NCBI GenBank assembly: GCA_019635775.1
Contig: JAHBYU010000008.1
Span: forward strand, 151,515 to 215,514
DNA: 64,000 nt
Direction of reading: 5' to 3'
From: Rhizobiaceae bacterium
GTDB lineage: Bacteria; Pseudomonadota; Alphaproteobacteria; Rhizobiales; Rhizobiaceae
Shown here: piece by piece, positions 34,557 to 43,486 of the stretch
How the letters are laid out: each line of letters starts with the position of its first letter
How positions within the stretch are numbered: position 1 is the stretch's first letter
Program-made: the position numbers and the translations under genes
The notes under the pieces: model-generated
Databases searched by the model: none
Told to the model about the DNA's origin: nothing
The model's input: the letters and a program-made list of their open reading frames with translations, nothing else

Positions 34557-35317
34557 CTGAAGCTCTGCTCGACCTGCAGGACATCCGCAAGAACTACGGC
34601 GCGATAGAGGCGCTGAAGGGCGTGACGTTTTCGATCGGCATGGGTGAGGTCGTGGCCCTGCTCGGTGACAATGGCGCGGGCAAGTCGACACTTGTGAAGA
34701 TCATTTCGGGCGGACTTGAGCCTACGTCGGGACGCATTCTGTTCGAAGGCAAGCCGTTCCTCGCCAGGTCGCCTGCCGAGGCGAAGGCCGCCGGCATCGA
34801 AACCGTGTACCAGGACCTTTCGCTCTGCACGAATGTCGATGTAGTCGCGAATTTCTTCATGGGACGGGAGATCACACGCAAGGTCCTCGGCATCCCGGTT
34901 CTGGACGAACGGGCCATGGAACGAGAGGTCGCGAAAGCTCTTGCAGACGCGGGTACGCGAATTCCCTCATTGCGCGCCAATGTCGAGCATCTTTCGGGCG
35001 GCCAGCGTCAGGCGATCGAACTCAACCGCTTTGTCCATTGGGGCGGAAAGCTGGTTCTGCTCGATGAACCTTTCGCCGCGCTCGGTGTGGAACAGACACG
35101 GCGCGGGCTGGACATGATCCGCCAGGTCGCGGCGCAGGGGATCGGCGTCATCATCATCACGCACATCATGCAGCAGGCATTCCAGGTCGCCGACCGGATC
35201 GTGGTGATCCGTCAGGGCGTGGTTGCCGGCGACGTACCAACATCGAAAACAAGTCCCGACGCAGTGATCGGAATGATCACCGGGGAAACCCTTGCCGGAA
35301 CCGGGTCGGCAGGCTGA
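34553..35317 (+). CDS. Sugar ABC ATPase, CUT2 class, single-domain (FrcA-like)
   Basis: 254 residues with one nucleotide-binding domain, unlike the two-domain RbsA/XylG type; this resembles FrcA of rhizobial fructose uptake. Walker A LLGDNGAGKSTLVKII (about residues 37-52), Q-loop TVYQDLSLCTNVDVV, signature LSGGQRQAIELNR, Walker B LVLLDEPFAALG and switch IIITHIMQQAFQVAD are all present. In Walker B the usual Thr after Glu-Pro is Phe, as seen in some CUT2 ATPases. It is coupled to the ROK regulator by a 4-base overlap and followed by a binding protein and permease. Confidence 0.9.
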   Translation: MTEALLDLQDIRKNYGAIEALKGVTFSIGMGEVVALLGDNGAGKSTLVKIISGGLEPTSGRILFEGKPFLARSPAEAKAAGIETVYQDLSLCTNVDVVANFFMGREITRKVLGIPVLDERAMEREVAKALADAGTRIPSLRANVEHLSGGQRQAIELNRFVHWGGKLVLLDEPFAALGVEQTRRGLDMIRQVAAQGIGVIIITHIMQQAFQVADRIVVIRQGVVAGDVPTSKTSPDAVIGMITGETLAGTGSAG

Positions 35318-35356
35318 GGGACATACAAGGGGTTCCGGTACAAAAGGAGAAAGAGC

Positions 35357-36397
35357 ATGAAGCGAATATTACTATCCGCCTTCGGCGTTCTGGCTATGGC
35401 TATGGCAACACTGATGCCCGCCTCGGCCGAGACCAAGGGCACCGTCTACTATCTCGTCCCGACACTGCTGGACGAATTCCAGACCGGTTCGGTCAGCGCG
35501 CTGGAGATGTTCCTTGGCCAGGTTGGCTATGAGATGAAGACCCTCAACGCCGACAACAAGACCGACGCGCAGCAGTCGCAGATGAACGACGTGATCGCCC
35601 TGAAGCCTTCCGCCGTCATCCTCGCCGCCGTCGACTTCAATGCGCTGAAGCCTTCCATCGAGGCGGCGCGGGCGGCCGGCATCCCTGTCGTGGAATTCGA
35701 CCGCCAGATCACGTCCACGCCGTCCGACTTCACGTCGGTTGCCGGCACGATAGAGATCGGCCATGTCGCGGCCGAACAGGCCCAGAAGCTTTTGACCGAG
35801 AAGAACGGTTCGGTGAAGGGCAAGATCCTTCAGGTTCTCGGCGACCCCGGCGACCCATACACGCTCGATATCCAGAAGGGCTTCGAGGAAAAGATGAAGG
35901 AGTTTCCCGAGGTCACCATCATCTCGCATCCCGCGATGATGTGGGAAGCGAGCAATGCCGGGACCATCGTGGCCGACAACATCGTCTCCAATCCTGACAT
36001 CGACCTCATCTTCAACCATGCCGCACATCTTTCGGTCGCAGCTGTCGCGGCGCTCGAGGCTGCCGGCAAGAAGCCCGGCGATGTCATGATGATGAGCTCC
36101 AACGGAGCCCCGGTCGGTCTCGACCTCATCCGCAAGGGCTGGCTGAATGTCGAGGTGGAGCAGCCACTCTACGCGCAGGCCGCTGCGGTCGCCATGTTCA
36201 TGGACAAGGTGGTGAACAAGCAGGAGATCAAGGCGGGTGACTACGACGTTCTGGGCCTTCCCTCGGTCGTCACGATCGAGGAATGGGGTCCGAACATCAA
36301 GATCCCCGGCGCCGCGATCGACAAGAGCAATGTCGACAATCCGGCCTTCTGGGGCAACATGAAGCCCCCGTCCGACACGGTGAAGTCCGTGGAGTGA
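35357..36397 (+). CDS. Sugar ABC substrate-binding protein (CUT2)
   Basis: 346 residues. Signal peptide about 1-24 (core [20 protein letters not shown]). The mature protein has the periplasmic-binding-protein type 1 fold of ribose/xylose binders: [18 protein letters not shown] at the start, [52 protein letters not shown] and a C-terminal lobe with [16 protein letters not shown] lies 6 bases before the ATG. The sugar is not predictable. A strong intercistronic hairpin follows, as often found after highly expressed binding-protein genes. Confidence 0.9.
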   Translation: MKRILLSAFGVLAMAMATLMPASAETKGTVYYLVPTLLDEFQTGSVSALEMFLGQVGYEMKTLNADNKTDAQQSQMNDVIALKPSAVILAAVDFNALKPSIEAARAAGIPVVEFDRQITSTPSDFTSVAGTIEIGHVAAEQAQKLLTEKNGSVKGKILQVLGDPGDPYTLDIQKGFEEKMKEFPEVTIISHPAMMWEASNAGTIVADNIVSNPDIDLIFNHAAHLSVAAVAALEAAGKKPGDVMMMSSNGAPVGLDLIRKGWLNVEVEQPLYAQAAAVAMFMDKVVNKQEIKAGDYDVLGLPSVVTIEEWGPNIKIPGAAIDKSNVDNPAFWGNMKPPSDTVKSVE

Positions 36398-36404
36398 CGA
36401 AGTC

Positions 36405-36428
36405 GTTCCGGACGTACGCGTCCGGAAC
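36405..36428 (+). other. Intercistronic stem-loop after the CUT2 binding-protein gene
   Basis: GTTCCGGACG and CGTCCGGAAC pair perfectly (10 bp) around TACG. It starts 8 bases after the stop codon. The permease gene continues 118 bases on, so it probably protects the upstream mRNA or reduces read-through rather than ending the operon. Confidence 0.65.
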
Positions 36429-36545
36429 CGTTCTCAGCAAAGCACCCGGCGAGCGTCTTGCCTCGTTTCGCCGGGCGCCTCGCAGGACGCGACCGCACAA
36501 CGACCCGTCGCGACCGCCATCTCTTCATCTGTTGCCGGATAGACC

Positions 36546-37541
36546 ATGAACCCTCGCACGCGCCGCATACTCGAACTGGTTCTGGACAATCTTGTCTGGT
36601 TCATGCTGCTGTTCGTGCTGATCATCTTCTCGCTTTTCGTGCCCAACTACTTCCAGCTTGGAATCTTCGCGAACATCATCGAAGCGTCGAGCGTGTTGGG
36701 CGTCATGTCGATCGGCCTGGCGCTTGTCATCATCACCGGTCACATGGACCTGTCCGTCGAATCCGTCGCCGCGCTTTCGGCGATGACAGTCGGCATCCTG
36801 TTCTGCTCGGCCGGCATCGGCCTCGGCATCGTCTTGAGCCCCGAATGGCTGATGGTCCCTGTCTCACTGCTTGCGGCGATTGCCGTCGGCGGGCTGGTCG
36901 GCACGATCAACGGCGTGCTCGTGGTCAAGCTGAACATGAGCGCATTCATCATAACGCTGGCGTCCTATATCTGGGTGCGCGGCCTTGTCCTCGCCGTCTC
37001 CGGCGGACGTTCCGCGCAGGATCTCGCTCCGGCCATCCGCTGGTTCGGCATCCAGCGCTTTCTCGGCCTGCCGCTGACGGCGTGGATCGCAATCACCTGC
37101 TTCGTGGTGTTCTCTTTCATCCTCGCCAAGACCCCCTTCGGCCGCCACCTTGTCATGATCGGCGGCAACCAGACCGCCACGTTCAGGGCAGGCATCCGGG
37201 TCAATCGCAATCTGATCCTCGCCTTTGTGATGGCCGGCGCTATCGCCGGGCTTGCCGGCTGGCTGCTGGCTATCCGGACCTCCGGCGCAACCGCCAATCT
37301 GGGTGTCGGGCTGCTGTTCAACGCCTTTGCCGCTGTCGTGATCGGCGGCGTCAGCCTGAAAGGCGGCGTCGGCTCGTTGCCGGGTGTCTATGCCGGCGTC
37401 CTGCTCCTTTCCTCGATCAATACGGCCATCAACCTGATGGGCCTGCCCCCGACATTCACCCAGGTGATCCACGGCCTGCTCGTGCTCGCAGCGGTCCTGC
37501 TGGACACATTGAAACAGGCCATTCGCCAGAAGCTCGCATAG
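36546..37541 (+). CDS. Sugar ABC permease (CUT2)
   Basis: 331 residues of the ribose-permease (RbsC/FrcC) type with about nine to ten membrane helices. Key pieces are LLFVLIIFSLFVPNYFQLGI, SIGLALVIITGHMDLSVESV (the conserved G-G/H-I/M-D-L-S-V motif), INGVLVVKLNMSAFIITLAS, and GVSLKGGVGSLPGVYAGVLL near the end. The arginine-rich frame that overlaps it is a shadow. It forms the channel for the CUT2 importer with the ATPase and binding protein upstream. An SDR gene begins 7 bases after its stop. Confidence 0.92.
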   Translation: MNPRTRRILELVLDNLVWFMLLFVLIIFSLFVPNYFQLGIFANIIEASSVLGVMSIGLALVIITGHMDLSVESVAALSAMTVGILFCSAGIGLGIVLSPEWLMVPVSLLAAIAVGGLVGTINGVLVVKLNMSAFIITLASYIWVRGLVLAVSGGRSAQDLAPAIRWFGIQRFLGLPLTAWIAITCFVVFSFILAKTPFGRHLVMIGGNQTATFRAGIRVNRNLILAFVMAGAIAGLAGWLLAIRTSGATANLGVGLLFNAFAAVVIGGVSLKGGVGSLPGVYAGVLLLSSINTAINLMGLPPTFTQVIHGLLVLAAVLLDTLKQAIRQKLA

Positions 37542-37548
37542 GGATCGC

Positions 37549-38319
37549 ATGACTGGACGCATCGAGGGCAAGGTAGCGCTGATAATCGGCGCTGCACGCG
37601 GCATAGGAAAAGGCATCGCCAAACGCTTTGCCGAGGAAGGCGCGAAACTCGTGCTGGCCGACAGCGAAGCCGAGGCGGGACAGGCGACCGCCGACGAGCT
37701 CGGCGCGGCGTTCATCCCGATCGACATTTCCCGCATGGCCGATGCCGAGGCCGCAGTCCGGCTGGCAACAGAGCGTCACGGCCGTCTGGACATCATGCTC
37801 CAGAACGCCGGCATCTATCCCTGGCAACTCATCGAGCATACCAGTCCTGACGACTGGGATCGCGTGATGGCCGTCAACCTGAGGGGCAGCTTCAACGCCG
37901 CCCGCGCCGCGCTCGTCCCCATGAAGGCACAAGGCAGCGGCCGGATGCTGTTCACCTCCTCCATCACCGGACCGCATGTCACCAGTCCGGGCCATGGCCA
38001 CTACTCGGCGACCAAGGCGGGCATCAACGGCTTCATCCGTTCGGCGGCCCTGGAATTTTCGGGCTACGGCATCACCGTCAACGGCGTGGAGCCGGGCAAC
38101 ATCCTGACGGAAGCCATACAGGAGAAGCGCGGCGCTGCCTTCATCAAGAGCATGGAGGATTCGATCCCGCTCGGGCGGCTGGGTAGCCCGCGCGACGTGG
38201 CCAACGCCTTCCTGTTCCTGGCCTCGGACGAGGCAAGCTACATCACCGGCACGACGATCGTCGTCGATGGCGGGCAGCTTCTGCCCGAGGGCGCAGACTT
38301 CCGCATCCTGCCTCCATGA
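37549..38319 (+). CDS. Short-chain dehydrogenase/reductase
   Basis: 256 residues, classical SDR. Cofactor loop GAARGIGKGIAKRFAEEGAK (about residues 13-32), NAG motif LQNAGIY, catalytic Ser in LFTSSITGP, Tyr-x3-Lys in HYSATKAGINGF and the C-terminal GTTIVVDGGQLLPEG. An Asp follows beta-2 (VLADS), which favours NAD(H). Placed in the sugar-transport operon, it likely oxidises the imported polyol or sugar, or an intermediate. AGGG lies just upstream. Its stop overlaps the next gene's start. Confidence 0.9.
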   Translation: MTGRIEGKVALIIGAARGIGKGIAKRFAEEGAKLVLADSEAEAGQATADELGAAFIPIDISRMADAEAAVRLATERHGRLDIMLQNAGIYPWQLIEHTSPDDWDRVMAVNLRGSFNAARAALVPMKAQGSGRMLFTSSITGPHVTSPGHGHYSATKAGINGFIRSAALEFSGYGITVNGVEPGNILTEAIQEKRGAAFIKSMEDSIPLGRLGSPRDVANAFLFLASDEASYITGTTIVVDGGQLLPEGADFRILPP

Positions 38320-38969
38320 TTGTCGGGCAGGTCCTCCTGGACTTCGGCGACGGCTTTTTCCTGCGCCAGGCTGATGCCGGCGACCACGCCGCGCTTTGTA
38401 TGGTTTGTCTCAGGACAGGCGACGCGGGCGCGGATGCGACATGGCGGGAGGACGACCCCACGCTGATGGGGCACATATACGCCGTGCCCTATCAGGTCTT
38501 CGCATCCGAATACGCGTTTGTCGTCGACGGTCCTCAGGGCGTGGCGGGGTATCTCCTCGGCGCGCTGGACACGGCCGCCTTTTACCACCGCCTCGAGACG
38601 GACTGGTATCCTGTCCTGCAAGGGCGCGTTTTCGACCCGGGGCCGGACAGGTCTAACTGGAAAGGCAGCGACTGGGCGCGGCACGCAGTCCACCATGCCA
38701 ACCTTTCCGTTCCAGAAGCGCTCGCCGCCTACCCATCGCATGGCCACATCGATCTCCTGCCCGAGGCGCGCGGACGGGGAATTGGACGGCGCAGCATGCA
38801 CTTTCTCGAAAGCAGGCTTGCGGCTTCAGGATCGACTGGCCTGTTCCTCGATGTCCATCCACGCAACAGCAAGGCCCAGCACTTCTATGCTGTCCTCGGC
38901 TACGAGCATGTTGCGTCGGCATCGAGCCCGACAGGTTCCGCGTTCATGGCAAAGCAACTTGCCCCCTGA
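38316..38969 (+). CDS. GNAT N-acetyltransferase resembling the O-GlcNAcase acetyltransferase-like domain
   Basis: 217 residues. GNAT core with the acetyl-CoA loop LPEARGRGIGRRSMHFLESR (about residues 148-167) and VHPRNSKAQHFYAVLGYEHV as the last helix-strand. The central part (VCLRTGDAGADATWREDDP, GHIYAVPYQVF, YLLGALDTAAFYHRLE, HGHIDLLPE) is the pattern I recall for bacterial relatives of the C-terminal acetyltransferase-like domain of animal O-GlcNAcase. That family link is from memory and should be checked. It is coupled by a 4-base overlap to the SDR gene, so it belongs to the carbohydrate operon. Confidence 0.78.
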   Translation: MIVGQVLLDFGDGFFLRQADAGDHAALCMVCLRTGDAGADATWREDDPTLMGHIYAVPYQVFASEYAFVVDGPQGVAGYLLGALDTAAFYHRLETDWYPVLQGRVFDPGPDRSNWKGSDWARHAVHHANLSVPEALAAYPSHGHIDLLPEARGRGIGRRSMHFLESRLAASGSTGLFLDVHPRNSKAQHFYAVLGYEHVASASSPTGSAFMAKQLAP

Positions 38970-39065
38970 CGATAGATCACTCTCCACATCAAGTCATCGA
39001 CCCAGGCCCGCTTGAAGTGAATGCCCTGTTCGGTTCATTGGGGAGAAACAACAGAGATTTCTTCA

Positions 39066-40565
39066 ATGCCCTCCATCCTTCTCGGCATCGACGCCGGTTC
39101 CACGCTGACGAAAGCGGCTCTCTTCAACCGGCACGGCCAGGAACTGGCTCGCTGCACGCGGCCCGTGGAAATACGTCGCCCCAGGCCAGGATGGTGCGAG
39201 GTCGATCCCGATCAGGCTTGGGAAGCAATGAAGTCGGCGGTAGCGGGCGTCCTCCGGCAGACCGGCGTCGCGCCAGAAGAGATCGCCGCGATCGGCATTT
39301 CGGCCGCCATGGTCGGGGCATGGCTGGTGGATGCCACGGGCAACGCGCTTCGGCCGGGCATCAACTGGGAGGACAGCCGGTCGCAACAGATGCTCGATAC
39401 GAGACTGGTGGCAGATCCTGAATTCTACCAGCGCATCTTTCGCGAGGATGGCTGCGTCATGCAGCAGGGATGCACGCTGCCGGTCGCGGCATGGATTCGG
39501 CAGAACGAGCCTGAGGTCTTTGCCGCAGCAGCGCACATCTTCAGCTACAAGGATTTCCTGCGCATGAAGCTGACAGGCCACGCCGCTGCCGACCGCACCG
39601 AGGCGGCCGTGGCGCCCGGTGACGCCCGCCAGCGCAACAGAAGCGCGACCATGATCGAGCTTTTCGGCCTTGCCGATGTGGCCGGAAAATTTCCGCCTGT
39701 CCTCGATTCCGAAGCCGTTGCGGGCACTCTTGCAAGTGCTGCCGCCGTCGAACTGGGGCTTGCAGCAGGCACGCCTGTGGCCATCGGCGCAGGAGACGTG
39801 CCATCGACGGTCGTCGGCGCGAGCGCCCTGCAGGCGGGCACCGCGCTCATCATCCTCGGCACCACCTGCGTCGTTGGCGTCGTGTCTGACAAACCCGTCT
39901 TCACCCCGCCGGATCTCGGACTGCTCTTCACCCTGCCCGATGCCGCCTGGTTCCGGTCGATGGTCAACGTGGCGGGCACGCTGAACCTCGACTGGGCGAT
40001 CACCACGATACTTGGCGATCCCGTCCGTGATGCAAGCCTGTTCCGGCAGCTCGACGACATGATTTCCGGGGTTCCAATCGGATCGGGCGGCGTCGTCTAC
40101 CTGCCCTACCTTTCGGAGAGCGGCATCATTGCGCCGGTCTTCGACCAGCATGCCAGGGCCGGCTTCTCGGGCCTCGCGCCACATCATCGGCGAGAGCACA
40201 TGATGCGTGCGGTCTATGAGGGCGTGGTGCTCGCGGTGCGCGACCTGATGCAGCATCTTCCCGCCATCGAGGGCGACATCCTGCTGACCGGCGGCGGTTC
40301 CAACAGCCGCGTCTGGACACAGATGCTGGCCGATGCTCTTGGTCGGCCTGTTGCCATTCCCGAGGGTACCGAGTTCGGCGCGCGGGGGGCCGCGCTTCTG
40401 GCTGGAACGGCAATCGGCCTTTTCCCCTCGGTGCGCGAGGCCTCCGTTTCGACGCGCCGGATCGCGCGGAGGCACACGCCCGACCACAACGTCCGCGCCG
40501 CATGGGACCAGGCGTTCGCGGCCTACAGCCGGCAACGGGACAAGGCGCTCGGCGAATCCGTTTGA
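39066..40565 (+). CDS. FGGY-family carbohydrate kinase
   Basis: 499 residues, xylulokinase-like. The N-terminal phosphate loop is ILLGIDAGSTLTKAALFNRH, with ISAAMVGAWLVD and GNALRPGINWEDSRS as the sugar-site region. IGAGDVPSTVVGASALQAGT (about residues 240-259) and LLTGGGSNSRVWTQMLADAL (about 415-434) are the family signatures, and the catalytic Asp is in GAGD. The start at 39066 gives the normal N-terminus; the ATG at 39021 adds unrelated residues. The sugar is unknown. The end of this gene overlaps the promoter of the next, a GntR regulator. Confidence 0.88.
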   Translation: MPSILLGIDAGSTLTKAALFNRHGQELARCTRPVEIRRPRPGWCEVDPDQAWEAMKSAVAGVLRQTGVAPEEIAAIGISAAMVGAWLVDATGNALRPGINWEDSRSQQMLDTRLVADPEFYQRIFREDGCVMQQGCTLPVAAWIRQNEPEVFAAAAHIFSYKDFLRMKLTGHAAADRTEAAVAPGDARQRNRSATMIELFGLADVAGKFPPVLDSEAVAGTLASAAAVELGLAAGTPVAIGAGDVPSTVVGASALQAGTALIILGTTCVVGVVSDKPVFTPPDLGLLFTLPDAAWFRSMVNVAGTLNLDWAITTILGDPVRDASLFRQLDDMISGVPIGSGGVVYLPYLSESGIIAPVFDQHARAGFSGLAPHHRREHMMRAVYEGVVLAVRDLMQHLPAIEGDILLTGGGSNSRVWTQMLADALGRPVAIPEGTEFGARGAALLAGTAIGLFPSVREASVSTRRIARRHTPDHNVRAAWDQAFAAYSRQRDKALGESV

Positions 40566-40614
40566 CTGCGTAAAAGGGCGTGGTACATACCACTGACAGC
40601 AGTGGGATATACCG
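40562..40614 (+). promoter_or_regulatory. Promoter and two operators of the GntR gene
   Basis: TTGACT (40562-40567), 16 bases, TACATA (40584-40589). The dyad GTGGTACATACCAC (40580-40593) covers the -10 box and a second, weaker copy TGGGATATACCG (40603-40614) lies 22 bp downstream on the same helical face. The form TGGT-N4-ACCA resembles HutC/DasR/NagR-type GntR sites. Confidence 0.65.
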
Positions 40615-40618
40615 CCTG

Positions 40619-41365
40619 ATGACCACCGACCTGACGCTGGATGACGTGCCGCTCTACCAGCGCATTGCGCGCCGGCTGGAGGATCAGATCGGCTCGGGCA
40701 AGCTGCAGGGCGGCGACCGTCTGCCTTCTGAACGCCAGATCGCCGATGAGCTCGGGGCGAGCCGCATGACGGCGAGACAGGCTCTCAAGTCTCTCGAACG
40801 TCGCGGCCTGGTGGAAACCCGTGTCGGCCGTGGCGTCTTCGTGGCGCAGCCCCTGATCGAGAAGGAGTCGCGCACGCTCCACGGCTTTACCGAGGAAATG
40901 CAGCGCGGTGGCCGTAAGGTCTCGAGCGTCGTCCTCGATGCGGGGACGGGCGCGGCCGATGAGGAAGTCGCGCGCGCTCTCGAAATTCCCGAACACACGC
41001 TTGTGCACCGGCTGGTGCGTGTGCGACTGCTCGACGGCGAGCCTCTCGCGGTCGAACGGACCGAAATCCCGCTCGCAATGGCGCCCGGCCTCCTTGGCAG
41101 GAGCGACTTTTCCAAGGACTCGCTCTACCGCGTCCTGCGCGAGGAATATGGCTTCATCCCCACGGAAGCGGAAGAGACCGTGTGCGCGGACCTGGCCGAC
41201 GCTTCGGCCACTTCCGCGCTGCGCATACCGGCCACGTCGCCGGTGCTCAAATTCACGCGGCGCACATTCGACAGCACCGGACGCCCGATCGAATATGTCC
41301 GGTCGGTATATCGCGCCGACAGCTTCACCATGCGCGTCAGGCTGACCATGGCAGGAAACAAATGA
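40619..41365 (+). CDS. GntR family regulator (HutC subfamily)
   Basis: 248 residues from the ATG at 40619. An N-terminal winged helix (about 8-75: [56 protein letters not shown]) is followed by a UbiC-like effector domain (about 95-245: [51 protein letters not shown]), the HutC/DasR/NagR layout that senses phosphorylated sugars or histidine derivatives. A GTG at 40580 is open but lies inside the likely operator. It shares a 4-base overlap with the SIS gene, so it regulates and is co-expressed with the downstream transporter operon. Confidence 0.9.
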   Translation: MTTDLTLDDVPLYQRIARRLEDQIGSGKLQGGDRLPSERQIADELGASRMTARQALKSLERRGLVETRVGRGVFVAQPLIEKESRTLHGFTEEMQRGGRKVSSVVLDAGTGAADEEVARALEIPEHTLVHRLVRVRLLDGEPLAVERTEIPLAMAPGLLGRSDFSKDSLYRVLREEYGFIPTEAEETVCADLADASATSALRIPATSPVLKFTRRTFDSTGRPIEYVRSVYRADSFTMRVRLTMAGNK

Positions 41366-42099
41366 CCGTGGCTTCCACCGCACGGGGTTATCTGGCCGGA
41401 CTGGCGGAGCGCATCGCCGCGCTGTTCGATGCGAACGCGCAGGCGATCGATGCTGCCGCGACGGCGATCGAGGAGACCTCGGCAAGGGATGGTCTGGTCT
41501 ACATCTTCGGCACCGGTCACAGCCACATGATCGCCGAGGAGGCGCACTACCGGGCTGGCGGACTTGCGCTGACGGTTCCGGTTCTCGCCACCGCGACGAT
41601 GCTGCACGAAGGCGCAATCGCCAGCACGGCCTTCGAGCGCATGGAAGGCGTCATCGAGCCCATCCTGGATCGCTATCCGATCGGTCCGAATGACGTGCTG
41701 TTCGTGATCTCCAACAGCGGCGTCAACGCCGTGCCGGTGGAAGCCGCAAGGATCGGCAAGTCGCGCGGTGCGAAGATCATCGCGATCACATCCGAAATCT
41801 ATTCGCGTGAAGCCGCAAAGGGTCGGACGCGCCTGGCCGATGTCGCCGACATCGTGCTCGACAACGGCGCGCCGTCCGGCGACGCGACTGTCGCCGTCCC
41901 CGGCAGCGACCTCAAGGTCGGGCCGGTGTCCACCTCGATAGGCGCGGCATTGATAAATGCCGTTCTGGCCGAAGCCGCGAGCCGGCTTCAAACCTCAGGC
42001 AACGGCGCGCCGATCTATCTGAGCGCCAACATGCCCGGCGCGGCCGAAAACAACGCGCAGCTGATCAAGCGCTACCGGGCTCGCAATCACCACCTCTAG
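41362..42099 (+). CDS. SIS-domain phosphosugar protein (UPF0309-like)
   Basis: 245 residues with one SIS (sugar isomerase) domain: [21 protein letters not shown] at about residues 43-63 (pieces [12 protein letters not shown]), [18 protein letters not shown] at about 110-127, and [15 protein letters not shown] proteins isomerise, deaminate or cleave phosphosugars, often amino sugars. The layout and length match the UPF0309 group of unconfirmed activity. It is coupled to the GntR regulator by an ATGA overlap and followed by a CUT1 transporter, so it probably handles the phosphorylated form of the imported sugar. Confidence 0.85.
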   Translation: MTVASTARGYLAGLAERIAALFDANAQAIDAAATAIEETSARDGLVYIFGTGHSHMIAEEAHYRAGGLALTVPVLATATMLHEGAIASTAFERMEGVIEPILDRYPIGPNDVLFVISNSGVNAVPVEAARIGKSRGAKIIAITSEIYSREAAKGRTRLADVADIVLDNGAPSGDATVAVPGSDLKVGPVSTSIGAALINAVLAEAASRLQTSGNGAPIYLSANMPGAAENNAQLIKRYRARNHHL

Positions 42100-42142
42100 C
42101 GAAATCTCCGCGCAGGAACCGCGGACAACAGGGAGAACGAAA

Positions 42143-43426
42143 ATGAAAGTCGGACTTCTAACCATCGCAGGCCTCACCTCGATCCTGATGAGTTCTGCAG
42201 CCTTTGCCGAACCGGTCTCGCTTACCCTCTGGCACATGGAGCAGCCGCCCCATCGCGTCCAGCGTATGCAGGAGCTGCTCGATGAGTTCAACAAGGCGCA
42301 TCCGGACGTTCAGGTGAAGCAGGAGCCGCAGAGCTGGGGCGAGATCTACGCCAAGGCTCCGGCCGCTTTTGCCGCCGGCACCGGCCCCGACATGCTTTTT
42401 GCGATCCCCGACTTCACAACCGTGATCAAGGGCATCGACGCGGTGGTCCCTGTCGATGATCTGGCCAAGGACCTCGACGCCAAGCACGGCTTCGTGCCGG
42501 CGACCATCGCGCCGTATCAGTATGACGGCCACACCTGGGCCATCCCGGCCTACAACATGGCGATTTCCATGTGGTACCGGAACAGCGCTCTCAAGGAAGC
42601 GGGTATTGAAGTCCCGAAAACATGGAGCGAGTGGAAGGCCGCAGCCGAGAAGCTGTCCAAAGATGGCAAGTACGGCGTCGGCCTGCCTGCCAACAAGCAG
42701 CTCTATACCGACCAGACTGTCTATGCATTGATGGTCAATGGCGGTGCGGCCGACATCTACAACGAGGACGGCTCGATCTCCTTCGACAAGCCCGAGACCG
42801 TCGCGTCGTTCGAGGCTTATGGCGAGTTGCAGAAGCTGTCGCCGCCGGACTCGACAAGCTGGACCTGGGGCGAAGCCGAAGCCTGCTTCGCATCCGCCTC
42901 CTGCGGCACCATCCTGCAGTTCAGCGTCATCAACACCTATGAGACGCAGGCCGAAGCGGACGCAGCCGACCTTGGTGTCGCGCCGGTGCCGCACGCCGAT
43001 GGCCAGTCGGAATCGGGCACGATCTCCTATTCCAACGCGATCATGCTGACGACCAAGGACGAGGCCAAGCAGGCAGGGGCAAAGGTCTTCCTTGCGTGGC
43101 TCATGGAGCCGGCAAACTACGGCCGCTTCCTGACCATGGAGCCTGGCCTTTTCCTTCCCGTCACCAATGACGGAGCCGAGGCGGAGTCCTTCTGGAGCGA
43201 CCCGATCGTGACCAAGTACAAGAGCCAGGTCGAGACCATGGTCGCCAATGCCAAGAACGGCAAACTGTTCGGCTTCACCACGGGCAAGGTTTTCCCATCG
43301 ATCGGGGCGATCTCCGGCCAGAACGTCATCGCGGAATCCCTGCAGAAGATGGTCGTCGACGGCCAAAGTGCTGCGGATGCGGTCAAGTTCGGCCAGGAGA
43401 AAATGAGCGAGATCGCCGGCAAATAG
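42143..43426 (+). CDS. Extracellular sugar-binding protein (CUT1)
   Basis: 427 residues of the maltose/oligosaccharide-binding type. Signal peptide about 1-22 (GLLTIAGLTSILMSSAAFA). The mature part opens EPVSLTLWHMEQPPHRVQRM and has FAAGTGPDMLFAIPDF, HTWAIPAYNMAISMWYRNSAL and PKTWSEWKAAAEKLSKDGKY, the family's lobe and hinge segments. GGGAG precedes the ATG. Two permeases and an ATPase follow; a 11-bp stem-loop separates this gene from the first permease. The ligand is unknown; CUT1 systems take oligosaccharides, polyols or amino sugars. Confidence 0.92.
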   Translation: MKVGLLTIAGLTSILMSSAAFAEPVSLTLWHMEQPPHRVQRMQELLDEFNKAHPDVQVKQEPQSWGEIYAKAPAAFAAGTGPDMLFAIPDFTTVIKGIDAVVPVDDLAKDLDAKHGFVPATIAPYQYDGHTWAIPAYNMAISMWYRNSALKEAGIEVPKTWSEWKAAAEKLSKDGKYGVGLPANKQLYTDQTVYALMVNGGAADIYNEDGSISFDKPETVASFEAYGELQKLSPPDSTSWTWGEAEACFASASCGTILQFSVINTYETQAEADAADLGVAPVPHADGQSESGTISYSNAIMLTTKDEAKQAGAKVFLAWLMEPANYGRFLTMEPGLFLPVTNDGAEAESFWSDPIVTKYKSQVETMVANAKNGKLFGFTTGKVFPSIGAISGQNVIAESLQKMVVDGQSAADAVKFGQEKMSEIAGK

Positions 43427-43440
43427 TCCGGCCGCAAAAC

Positions 43441-43477
43441 CGTTGACCGCATATCTCACAAGGACCTGCGGTCAACG
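43441..43477 (+). other. Intercistronic stem-loop after the CUT1 binding-protein gene
   Basis: CGTTGACCGCA and TGCGGTCAACG pair perfectly over 11 bp with a 15-base loop, between the binding-protein stop (43426) and permease start (43487). Likely an mRNA stabiliser or partial terminator that keeps binding protein in excess over permease. Confidence 0.65.
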
Positions 43478-43486
43478 TCCGGTTCC

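Noticed and set aside
36458-37552. A 364-residue open frame on the plus strand, rich in Arg and His
   Set aside because: It overlaps the CUT2 permease in another frame; the permease has clear membrane helices and family motifs, the other frame has none.
39063-40535. A 490-residue minus-strand frame
   Set aside because: Antisense to the FGGY kinase and without family character; long antisense frames are common at this GC content.
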